NCBI GenBank assembly: GCA_022712785.1
Contig: JAFLJX010000095.1
Location: 1-5,379, forward strand
Source: Mycoplasmatota bacterium
GTDB lineage: Bacteria > Bacillota_I > Bacilli_A > Izemoplasmatales > Izemoplasmataceae
Length of the DNA: 5,379 nt
Reading direction: 5' to 3'
The translations under genes and the position numbers were made by a program. Shown here piece after piece: positions 1 to 5,176 of the stretch (position 1 is the stretch's first letter; the number at the start of each line of letters is the position of its first letter). A model generated the notes under the pieces. The model did not search any database. It was not told the origin of the DNA and worked only from the letters and a program-made list of their open reading frames with translations.

Positions 1-357
1 GACTCTGTCCGACTTGGTGGTATTGGGGATGTAATTGCACATCAACTTTCTGAATTAATAACTGAACACGAAGTTAGATATACAAACCTTGCATATATTC
101 AACGTGGAGGAATCACTTCTCAATTTGATAGAGCATTAGGATTATTATTTGGTGTTAATGCAGTTGATTTACTAATGGAAGGTGGATCTGGACGTATGGT
201 TCAGTTAAAAGGTAGAAAAATCACTTCATGTCCATTAGAAGAAGTTGTAGGATCCGGAGAAGTTGGTGAAACTTCAAAAGGTGGAGGAAAACAAGTTGAT
301 CCAGAAGGGCAATATGTTCAAGCCGCTAAAGCAATCGGAATTAGTTTCGGAGACTAA
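1..357 (+). CDS. pfkA: 6-phosphofructokinase, C-terminal fragment (5' end outside window)
   Basis: Phosphofructokinase phosphorylates fructose 6-phosphate to fructose 1,6-bisphosphate, the committed step of glycolysis in the cytoplasm. Only the last 118 residues are present; frame 1 is open from the first base to TAA at 355-357. The recognisable block is YIQRGG at fragment residues 32-37, matching the HIQRGG sugar-phosphate-binding motif of PfkA, followed by FDRALGLLFGVNAVDLL and GGSGRMV. The C-terminus, ending AIGISFGD, matches the long tail of the Amycolatopsis/clostridial-type enzymes rather than the shorter Bacillus PfkA tail. Two details are odd: Tyr replaces the usual His of the motif, and a Gly-rich stretch lies at residues 84-96. 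Whether ATP or pyrophosphate is the donor cannot be told, because the deciding N-terminal residues are outside the window. The stop lies one base before the next gene, so the two are probably cotranscribed. Confidence 0.93.
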   Translation, partial: DSVRLGGIGDVIAHQLSELITEHEVRYTNLAYIQRGGITSQFDRALGLLFGVNAVDLLMEGGSGRMVQLKGRKITSCPLEEVVGSGEVGETSKGGGKQVDPEGQYVQAAKAIGISFGD

Positions 358-358
358 A

Positions 359-598
359 ATGTATAGTTATCCAATTGATTACGATTTATATAGTCCTGAG
401 GAAGTAATTAAACTTGTTGAGTTTTATGCATTAGTTGAAGATGCTAATGAAGGAAAAGAAAATAGAGAACTTTTAATAAAAAGATATAATGAATTTCGTA
501 AGATTGTAAATTCTATATCAATAGAAAAACAAATTGATAAAGAATTTAAAAAACTATCAGGATATTCAATTTATAAAACAATCGAAAAATTTAAGTAG
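359..598 (+). CDS. yktA: UPF0223 family protein (YktA-like), 79 aa
   Basis: This small cytoplasmic protein of unknown function matches the UPF0223 family (B. subtilis YktA) by eye. It has an N-terminal YSYPIDYDLYSPEEVIKLVEF block, in which the YSYP opening followed by an EE-I/V-I helix is typical, and a C-terminal EFKKLSGYSIYKTI block matching the family's EF-x-SGYSSYR-type ending. Length (79 aa) is near the family norm of about 80-90. I chose ATG at 359 because homology starts there and GGAG at 349-352 sits six bases upstream; the reading frame stays open further upstream inside pfkA, but that part is an out-of-frame read of pfkA. The start follows the pfkA stop by one base, suggesting translational coupling. 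The stop codon lies inside the stem of the following terminator. No membrane segment or cysteine is visible. Confidence 0.85.
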   Translation: MYSYPIDYDLYSPEEVIKLVEFYALVEDANEGKENRELLIKRYNEFRKIVNSISIEKQIDKEFKKLSGYSIYKTIEKFK

Positions 599-614
599 GC
601 GTTTGCCTACTTTT
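593..614 (+). terminator. Rho-independent terminator after the pfkA-yktA unit
   Basis: An 8-bp perfect stem, AAGTAGGC (593-600) with GCCTACTT (605-612), encloses a GTTT loop and runs into TTTTAATTT. The TAG stop of the UPF0223 gene (596-598) is part of the left arm. Its position, just before a new promoter, supports it ending the upstream transcript. Confidence 0.8.
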
Positions 615-617
615 AAT

Positions 618-646
618 TTGATTGAGTTAGTATAATAGACTATAAT
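618..646 (+). promoter_or_regulatory. Sigma-A-type promoter for rsuA
   Basis: TTGATT (618-623) is separated by 17 bases from TATAAT (641-646), predicting a start near 653 and a leader of about 24 bases. A second TATAAT lies at 631-636, forming a 10-bp near-repeat (TATAATAGAC/TATAATAAGA), but it has no well-spaced -35 box. The ribosome binding site AGAGGAAG (662-669) follows. Confidence 0.75.
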
Positions 647-676
647 AAGAATCAGATATAAAGAGGAAGTGTAATT

Positions 677-1363
677 ATGAGATTAGATAGATATTTAGCA
701 AATCTTAAATATGGAACAAGAAATGAAATTACTAAAAAAATCAAAAGTAAAAAAGTTACAGTTAATGGGAATATAGAAACTGATTCAAGATACAAAGTTG
801 ACACTTTAAATGATAAAGTAACAATTGAAGGAATAGAAGTTTTTTATAAAGAAACTGTCTTAATAATGTTAAATAAACCAAGTGGAGTTATAAGCGCAAA
901 TAAAGACGGGTTACATGAAACTGTTTTAGATTTGATTGGGGAACCATATAACAGATTCGAGCTTAGAATCGCTGGAAGACTTGATATTGACACTGAAGGA
1001 TTAATATTATTAACAAATGATGGGAAGTTACTACATAAAATTATCTCTCCAAATAAAGATGTTTATAAGAAATATTATGTAAAAGTTGAATCAAAATTCG
1101 ATTCAAGTAAATTACTAAAAGAATTCCAAATTAATGATGGAAGAGATTTACCGTTTACTCCATTACTACCTAAAGTGGAACAAATTAGTGATGATGAATT
1201 TTATTTATCGATAAAAGAAGGTAAGTTTCATCAAGTCAAGAGAATGGTTGAGCACTTTAATAATAAGGTTATATACCTAAAAAGAGTTTCGATTGGAAAT
1301 ATAGAGCTAGATGAATCGTTAGAAAAAGGTAGATATAGGGAAGTACTTGATTATAATATATAA
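677..1363 (+). CDS. rsuA: 16S rRNA pseudouridine synthase, RsuA type
   Basis: RsuA-family enzymes isomerise a uridine of small-subunit rRNA (U516 in E. coli 16S) to pseudouridine during ribosome assembly. The 228-residue length equals the usual RsuA size of about 230. Residues 1-48 form an S4 RNA-binding domain (MRLDRYLANL start, KKVTVNG turn). The catalytic domain begins near residue 58 with VLIMLNKPSGVIS. The active-site motif GRLDIDTEGL (100-109) carries the catalytic Asp103. Later family blocks are KKYYVKV (131-137) and KEGKFHQVKRM (180-190). GKFHQVKRM points to the RsuA/YtzG side of the family; RluB-type enzymes usually have GRNRQVRRM there. The site specificity remains an inference. The ATG is preceded by AGAGGAAG at good spacing. 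The gene has its own promoter and terminator and appears monocistronic. Confidence 0.93.
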   Translation: MRLDRYLANLKYGTRNEITKKIKSKKVTVNGNIETDSRYKVDTLNDKVTIEGIEVFYKETVLIMLNKPSGVISANKDGLHETVLDLIGEPYNRFELRIAGRLDIDTEGLILLTNDGKLLHKIISPNKDVYKKYYVKVESKFDSSKLLKEFQINDGRDLPFTPLLPKVEQISDDEFYLSIKEGKFHQVKRMVEHFNNKVIYLKRVSIGNIELDESLEKGRYREVLDYNI

Positions 1364-1390
1364 AAAAAGGCGTAAATTTTACGCCTTTTA
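1364..1390. terminator. Bidirectional terminator shared by rsuA and the cysteine desulfurase operon
   Basis: A 10-bp perfect stem, AAAAGGCGTA (1365-1374) with TACGCCTTTT (1380-1389), encloses a 5-base AATTT loop. Reading plus, the hairpin ends in CCTTTTACATTT; reading minus, it ends in seven T residues (complement of A 1362-1368). The stop codons lie at its edges: rsuA TAA at 1361-1363, and the desulfurase TAA at 1390-1388 partly inside the stem. Confidence 0.88.
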
Positions 1391-2524
1391 CATTTCATTT
1401 TTTAGAATATCTACTAAATTATCAAGTGCATAATCTAATTCTTCAAGAGTTGTTTCATTTCCTATTGAGAATCTAACAGTTGCATTTATGAAATCAATTG
1501 GGACTTCAATTGCTTGTATAACATGTGATGGTTCTATTGATTCACTATCACAAGCACTACCTGTACTTACGAATATTCCACGCTTATCTAGAAGATAGGT
1601 CAATGTTAATCCATCAATATTTTTGAATGATAGATTTAAGTTACCTGGTAATCTATCTTCACCAACAACAGGTCCGTTTAATATATACTTAATTTCCTCT
1701 TTGTCTAATCTATCAAGAAATAGTTTCGAGTATTCATTTAATCTATTTGTATATATATCTAAATTAGAAATACCTATTTCTAAAGCCTTTGTTAATCCAA
1801 CTATGTATGGCACATTTTCGGTCCCTGCGCGTCTCTTTAGTTCTTGCTGACCACCATGAATAAGATTACCTATATGAGTGCCTTCCTTAATGTATAACAA
1901 TCCTATACCTTTAGGGCCGTGGAACTTATGTCCAGATAAACTTAAAAGATCTACATTTAAGGTTTCTAAATTAATTTCAGTGTGACATATTGCTTGAACT
2001 GCATCAACATGGAGATATGTTCTAGCTTCATCACAAATTTTACTAATTTCTTTTATGTTCTGAATTGTCCCTATTTCATTGTTAGCCATGATAATACTAA
2101 CAACTAGTGTATTATTATTAATCATATCTCTTAACTCATCAAGATTTATATAGCCTTCTTTATTAACCCTTAAATAGTTGACAGTGAAACCAAGGGTCTC
2201 TAAGAAGTTACAAGTTTCACTTGTAGCGTGATGTTCTATGTTAGTAGTAATAATCTCATACTTTGTTTTATTTTTGAAAGCTAAACCTTTTAATGCCCAA
2301 TTGATAGACTCAGTTCCACAACTAGTAAAGTGTATTTCCGTCTTTTTACAATTAAGCAACTCAGCTATTTTGATTCTAGATTTATTTACAATTTTCCTAT
2401 TTTTGATACCCAAGCCGTGTAGGCTTGAGGGGTTTCCAAAGTTTTCTCTGAAATAAGGAAGCATTTCTTCAAAAACCTCTTTACTAACATTGGTAGTTGA
2501 AGCATTATCTAAGTAAACTTCCAT
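1388..2524 (-). CDS. nifS: Cysteine desulfurase, class I NifS/IscS family
   Basis: This PLP enzyme takes sulfur from L-cysteine, giving alanine and an enzyme persulfide that feeds tRNA thiolation, Fe-S assembly or other sulfur acceptors. At 378 residues it is normal for NifS/IscS-like proteins. Visible motifs are the N-terminal YLDNASTT (4-11), EHHA with catalytic His99 (97-100), HVDAVQ with Asp174 and Gln177, SGHKFHGPKG with PLP-binding Lys200, RRAGTENV (231-238) and STGSACDS with catalytic Cys325 in a complete class I loop, followed by EPSHVIQA. Nothing essential is missing. The ATG follows the upstream stop by one base, and its GGTGA site (2535-2531) lies inside the upstream gene, so translation is probably coupled. 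No IscU/SufU scaffold or mnmA/thiI is in the window, so the sulfur acceptor is unknown. It is the last gene of the minus-strand operon. Confidence 0.96.
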   Translation of the reverse strand: MEVYLDNASTTNVSKEVFEEMLPYFRENFGNPSSLHGLGIKNRKIVNKSRIKIAELLNCKKTEIHFTSCGTESINWALKGLAFKNKTKYEIITTNIEHHATSETCNFLETLGFTVNYLRVNKEGYINLDELRDMINNNTLVVSIIMANNEIGTIQNIKEISKICDEARTYLHVDAVQAICHTEINLETLNVDLLSLSGHKFHGPKGIGLLYIKEGTHIGNLIHGGQQELKRRAGTENVPYIVGLTKALEIGISNLDIYTNRLNEYSKLFLDRLDKEEIKYILNGPVVGEDRLPGNLNLSFKNIDGLTLTYLLDKRGIFVSTGSACDSESIEPSHVIQAIEVPIDFINATVRFSIGNETTLEELDYALDNLVDILKNEM

Positions 2525-2525
2525 T

Positions 2526-2819
2526 TTACTTCACCGCTAACTCAAAAGTTAATGAGGAAACATCAGTAAAATCAACAACATCAAACTCATCTTTAAAATC
2601 AGCAGCATCTAATATCTTTTTATCTTGAGATTCAAAAAGATTTAGTAAATTTGAAACTAACTCCTTAATGACATAAGACTGATGAATAATGCAAGGATCG
2701 TCATCATCAAATATCTTGATGCTTAATTCTGTAATGTATTGGTCTTTTAACGGCAAGTTTAAAATATTACCATCATAAAGAATGTAGTCGTCCCGTTTAA
2801 CAATAACTCGTTCTTTCAT
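2526..2819 (-). CDS. Hypothetical small acidic protein, 97 aa, between redox protein and cysteine desulfurase
   Basis: I do not recognise this family with confidence. The start is set at 2819, where a near-perfect AGGAGGG (2831-2825) sits five bases upstream; a longer frame from 2861 would overlap the upstream gene and lacks such a site. The product is soluble-looking, with no signal peptide or membrane segment, and strongly acidic (21 Asp/Glu against 11 Lys/Arg). A DDDD run at residues 38-41 is followed by Pro42 and the only cysteine, Cys43, with His46 nearby. Residues 49-63 look helical (YVIKELVSNLLNLFE), and the tail alternates acidic and hydrophobic residues. The ribosome binding site overlaps the stop of the upstream gene, and the stop is one base from the desulfurase start. 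Lactobacilli carry a DUF1831 protein next to a cysteine desulfurase; equivalence is suggested only by position and size. Confidence 0.8.
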   Translation of the reverse strand: MKERVIVKRDDYILYDGNILNLPLKDQYITELSIKIFDDDDPCIIHQSYVIKELVSNLLNLFESQDKKILDAADFKDEFDVVDFTDVSSLTFELAVK

Positions 2820-2829
2820 AAAATCCCTC

Positions 2830-4026
2830 CTAGAATATTCTGAAATAGAAAATAATAGCAATAATTAAGAATAGTAAAGCGTTCAATATTTTAATTATAT
2901 GAAGATGTTCTCTTATAAAATTACTAGTAGACATAATTCCTTTACCAGTAATAGAAACTACTGCGATAATAACTAAAGGAATGATGAACATAATGTTATA
3001 ACTTAGAAGTAGGAAATATGAATACCCTACAGATTCATATTTGATCTCATTAACTATCGTCACATAGATTTGACCAGTGCAAATTAATTCTGTTACACTA
3101 AGAGTTAATCCTAAAACAAATGTTAAAGCCAATATAGAGATTAATCCTCTTTTACTATCCTTATTATTCATAGCGTTTGTAAATTTCTTAACGATTACTT
3201 TATTATATTTTTGAACCCATTTTGGTAATTGATTTTTTACCTTTGAATAATCTTCTTTTCTTGAAACAAAGAAATCATAGAAGTTAATAAGGAACAAAAA
3301 TGAAACTAGTATAAATATAAACCAATTGATCACAGTATTTATTATATCAGCCTGGTCAGCGAAACTACTAAGTATGTTTAGTAGTCCAAAACCTATAAGT
3401 AGATAGGAGAAGAACAATGCGGATATATAAGTTATACTTACCAAAATTAATGATTTTTTATTTTCAGTAAATCCAAGTAAACTTACAAATAATAGTAACA
3501 TTGCAATTGCACATGGATTAACACCATCAAGTAAACCGGCTCCAAGAACTGCGATAAATCCTGCAAATCCTTTTAAGTTACTAAATGCTCCCCCATGAGT
3601 TACTTCAACTTCTAACAGTGGATTTATACTTTCATTATAAATTGAATTATTATTTATTGCGATTCTTAAATCGTCTGCACCTTCAATGAATTGATTACCA
3701 AAGAATAAAATAGGAACAGTAGGATTAGAAGTATCATTACCATATTTTTTATTGTAAGCACTGAATAAATCGTTAGCTCCATCATCTGTTTGGATATCAT
3801 AAACAATAACAGTAATACCTTGGTCTTCCATAATTTTAATATAATCAGATTCTGGATGATACGTCTTACTATAGCCGTCAGGATATCCTGCAAACCCTTG
3901 ACATTCAATACAGTAGTACTCTTTAAAGTATGCGACAGTTCTATCAGCTGCCATAACACCCTTAGCACTTACTATCGAAAATAAAATAACCAACAAGATG
4001 GTAAAATAGATATTAAATCTGTTCAT
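2830..4026 (-). CDS. Exported thioredoxin-fold domain fused to CcdA/DsbD-type membrane thiol transporter
   Basis: Proteins of this type carry electrons from cytoplasmic thioredoxin across the membrane to thiols outside. In this 398-residue protein, residues 1-27 form a signal peptide (hydrophobic core 7-20, VMAA cleavage region). Residues 29-126 form a thioredoxin/glutaredoxin-like domain with CIEC (Cys39, Cys42) and a TVP cis-proline (103-105). Six membrane segments follow, at about 151-183, 191-217, 229-250, 294-320, 335-360 and 377-397. The paired membrane cysteines of the CcdA/DsbD fold are visible: Cys172 in DGVNPCAIAM (segment 1) and Cys316 in TELICTGQIYV (segment 4). The arrangement resembles the clostridial 'glutaredoxin plus cytochrome c biogenesis transmembrane' proteins. 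Nothing here suggests cytochromes, so a general extracellular thiol-reducing role is more likely than haem work. AGAGG (4039-4035) precedes the ATG by eight bases. It is first in the operon. Confidence 0.9.
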   Translation of the reverse strand: MNRFNIYFTILLVILFSIVSAKGVMAADRTVAYFKEYYCIECQGFAGYPDGYSKTYHPESDYIKIMEDQGITVIVYDIQTDDGANDLFSAYNKKYGNDTSNPTVPILFFGNQFIEGADDLRIAINNNSIYNESINPLLEVEVTHGGAFSNLKGFAGFIAVLGAGLLDGVNPCAIAMLLLFVSLLGFTENKKSLILVSITYISALFFSYLLIGFGLLNILSSFADQADIINTVINWFIFILVSFLFLINFYDFFVSRKEDYSKVKNQLPKWVQKYNKVIVKKFTNAMNNKDSKRGLISILALTFVLGLTLSVTELICTGQIYVTIVNEIKYESVGYSYFLLLSYNIMFIIPLVIIAVVSITGKGIMSTSNFIREHLHIIKILNALLFLIIAIIFYFRIF

Positions 4027-4070
4027 AATTGTTGCCTCTTTCTATACACATTTAATACATTGTCAACTTC

Positions 4071-4099
4071 ATTATATAGTTCAGTTTTGATACTGTCAA
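4071..4099 (-). promoter_or_regulatory. Perfect consensus sigma-A promoter for the ccdA-like/nifS operon
   Basis: On the minus strand TTGACA (4099-4094) is followed by exactly 17 bases and TATAAT (4076-4071). Both hexamers are identical to consensus. The predicted start is near 4064, giving a leader of about 38 bases before ATG at 4026, with AGAGG at 4039-4035. A second TTGACA at 4066-4061 falls at the predicted start and has only a 14-base gap to TATAGA, so it is probably not a second promoter. Confidence 0.85.
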
Positions 4100-4158
4100 T
4101 TATTGTTGTAAAAGATTATCAGTTAAATAGGTATACTGTCTTAATTAGTATATAATAC

Positions 4159-4187
4159 TTGCAACATTAACATTGATTCTATATACT
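4159..4187 (+). promoter_or_regulatory. Candidate promoter for the ylbF-ylbG-rpsP-khpA unit
   Basis: TTGCAA (4159-4164) lies 17 bases from TATACT (4182-4187). This would start transcription near 4194, leaving only about 10 bases before ATG at 4205, barely including the GGTGA site (4196-4200). A consensus TATAAT at 4151-4156 would give a more comfortable leader but has no recognisable -35 at 16-18 bases. One of the two is likely used; I cannot decide which. Confidence 0.4.
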
Positions 4188-4204
4188 AATATTATGGTGA
4201 TAAT

Positions 4205-4585
4205 ATGAAAGATATAGTCTTAAATTTAGTATATGATCTAGTTGATGAGATTAAATCAAAAAAAGAATACTTAAAATTAATGGAATTAAAAAAAATAATG
4301 GATAGCGATCCATATATTGTTGACTTGTTACACAGATTTAATAAGTCAAAAACTAAGTTCGAAGAAGTTTCTAAATATGGAAAATACCATCCAGATTTAA
4401 AAATAGTGCAAATTGAACTAGCACAAGTTAAAACCGAAGTATTCACAAACAAAGTAATCCAGAAATATAAACAAATGGAAAAAGAACTTCAAAAAGTATT
4501 AGATGATGCATCACGTCAAATTGCACAAGGTGTATCTCCTGATATAAAATATCCCAATGACATGGGGTTAATAAACAAACATTAA
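4205..4585 (+). CDS. ylbF: YlbF family regulator (RicF-like, RNase Y-associated)
   Basis: In B. subtilis YlbF (RicF) forms the Y-complex with YmcA and YaaT, which binds RNase Y and affects mRNA processing, competence, sporulation and biofilm formation. The 126-residue product is largely helical and charged. It matches the Com_YlbF family in its N-terminal helix (residues 1-22), the block KKIMDSDPYIVDLLHRFN (29-46) and a second helical hairpin (about 66-108). It is somewhat shorter than B. subtilis YlbF (about 150 aa) and contains no cysteine, although the B. subtilis Ric complex carries Fe-S clusters. The ylbG gene directly downstream favours YlbF over its paralogue YmcA. ATG at 4205 is supported by GGTGA at 4196-4200. 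It is the first gene of a plus-strand group transcribed away from the ccdA-like operon. Confidence 0.85.
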   Translation: MKDIVLNLVYDLVDEIKSKKEYLKLMELKKIMDSDPYIVDLLHRFNKSKTKFEEVSKYGKYHPDLKIVQIELAQVKTEVFTNKVIQKYKQMEKELQKVLDDASRQIAQGVSPDIKYPNDMGLINKH

Positions 4586-4596
4586 GGAGTAATAGT

Positions 4597-4872
4597 ATGA
4601 CTATTAGAAGAAGCTTGATTGTTTACTTTAGGACTCCTAAGGCAATAAAACAAATCGCTGAATTTGGCGAATTAATGTATTACACAAAAAAAGGTAAATA
4701 CGCTGTTTTATACTTAGATGAGAACGAAGTAGAAGCAACAACAGAGAAATTGAATCAATTGAAATTAGTAAGAAAAGTAGAGGAATCATTATTGGATAAT
4801 AAAGAATATCAGTTAGAATTCGATGTCAAGGGAAAAGACTTGACAAGCACCGAATCTGATGATATACTTTGA
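4597..4872 (+). CDS. ylbG: YlbG family protein (UPF0298/DUF2129)
   Basis: This is a small cytoplasmic protein of unknown function conserved across Bacillota. At 91 residues it has the usual length. It shows the family's opening RRSLIVYFRTPKAIKQIAEFG (residues 4-24), then a YYTKKGKYAVLYLDENEVE block (28-46) matching the YVSKRLKYVVLYCD-type strand of B. subtilis YlbG, and the LKLVRKVEESL segment (56-66). The tail after about 80 is polar and probably disordered. An AAGGAG site (4584-4589) overlaps the ylbF stop, leaving 11 bases between the genes, so both are cotranscribed. The gene ends with TGA followed at once by an in-frame TAG, a tandem stop. The ylbF-ylbG order is the same as in B. subtilis, which supports both calls. 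Confidence 0.88.
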   Translation: MTIRRSLIVYFRTPKAIKQIAEFGELMYYTKKGKYAVLYLDENEVEATTEKLNQLKLVRKVEESLLDNKEYQLEFDVKGKDLTSTESDDIL

Positions 4873-4906
4873 TAGTTGAAAATAATAATTCGAGGAGGAA
4901 AAAACA

Positions 4907-5167
4907 ATGGCAGTAAAAATTAGATTACAAAGACATGGTTCAAAAAAACGTCCTTTCTATAGATTAGTGGCAGCAGACTCAAGAAGTCCAAGAGATGGTA
5001 GATACTTAGAAATTATTGGTACATACAATCCAACGACTGATCCTGCGTCAGTAAAAATCGATAGTGAAAAAGCTCAAAAATGGTTAAATGAAGGCGCAAA
5101 ACCTACTGATACAGTTAAGAATTTATTCACAAAAGCCGGAATTAAGTCAAACAAAGAAAACAAATAG
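4907..5167 (+). CDS. rpsP: 30S ribosomal protein S16
   Basis: S16 binds 16S rRNA early in small-subunit assembly and stabilises the 5' and central domains. The 86-residue sequence is a clear full-length match: the N-terminal strand VKIRLQRHGSKKRPFYRLV (residues 3-21), ADSRSPRDGRYLEIIGTYNP (23-42), the DSEKAQKWLNEGAKPTDTV helix-turn (52-70) and LFTKAGI (73-79), followed by a short lysine-rich tail. A very strong GAGGAGG site (4892-4898) precedes ATG at eight bases, fitting a highly translated gene. It lies 34 bases after ylbG, with no room for a full promoter and no terminator, so it is read at least partly from upstream. The rpsP-khpA order is the common Bacillota arrangement, usually continuing to rimM and trmD. 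Confidence 0.98.
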   Translation: MAVKIRLQRHGSKKRPFYRLVAADSRSPRDGRYLEIIGTYNPTTDPASVKIDSEKAQKWLNEGAKPTDTVKNLFTKAGIKSNKENK

Positions 5168-5176
5168 GCGATAATT

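Noticed and set aside
263..358. Longer form of the UPF0223 protein starting at 263 inside pfkA
   Set aside because: This part is an out-of-frame read of pfkA, and family similarity and a GGAG site both place the start at 359.
2820..2861. Longer form of the acidic protein starting at 2861, overlapping the end of the ccdA-like gene
   Set aside because: The extension would read through the upstream coding region, while ATG at 2819 has a near-perfect AGGAGGG site at the right distance.
3666..3968. 100-codon open frame on the minus strand within the ccdA-like gene
   Set aside because: It lies in another frame of a gene with clear motifs; its Leu/Ile-rich composition is an out-of-frame effect of AT-rich codons.
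4041..4066. Second minus-strand promoter (TTGACA 4066-4061, TATAGA 4046-4041)
   Set aside because: The spacer is only 14 bases, too short for a normal sigma-A promoter; the upstream promoter is perfect.
4192..4452. 86-codon open frame on the minus strand opposite ylbF
   Set aside because: It is antisense to a well-supported family gene, has no ribosome binding site and shows no recognisable domain.
4873..4906. Possible S15/S16-type autoregulatory leader or riboswitch before rpsP
   Set aside because: Only 34 bases separate the genes, and no stable hairpin is visible beyond the strong ribosome binding site.
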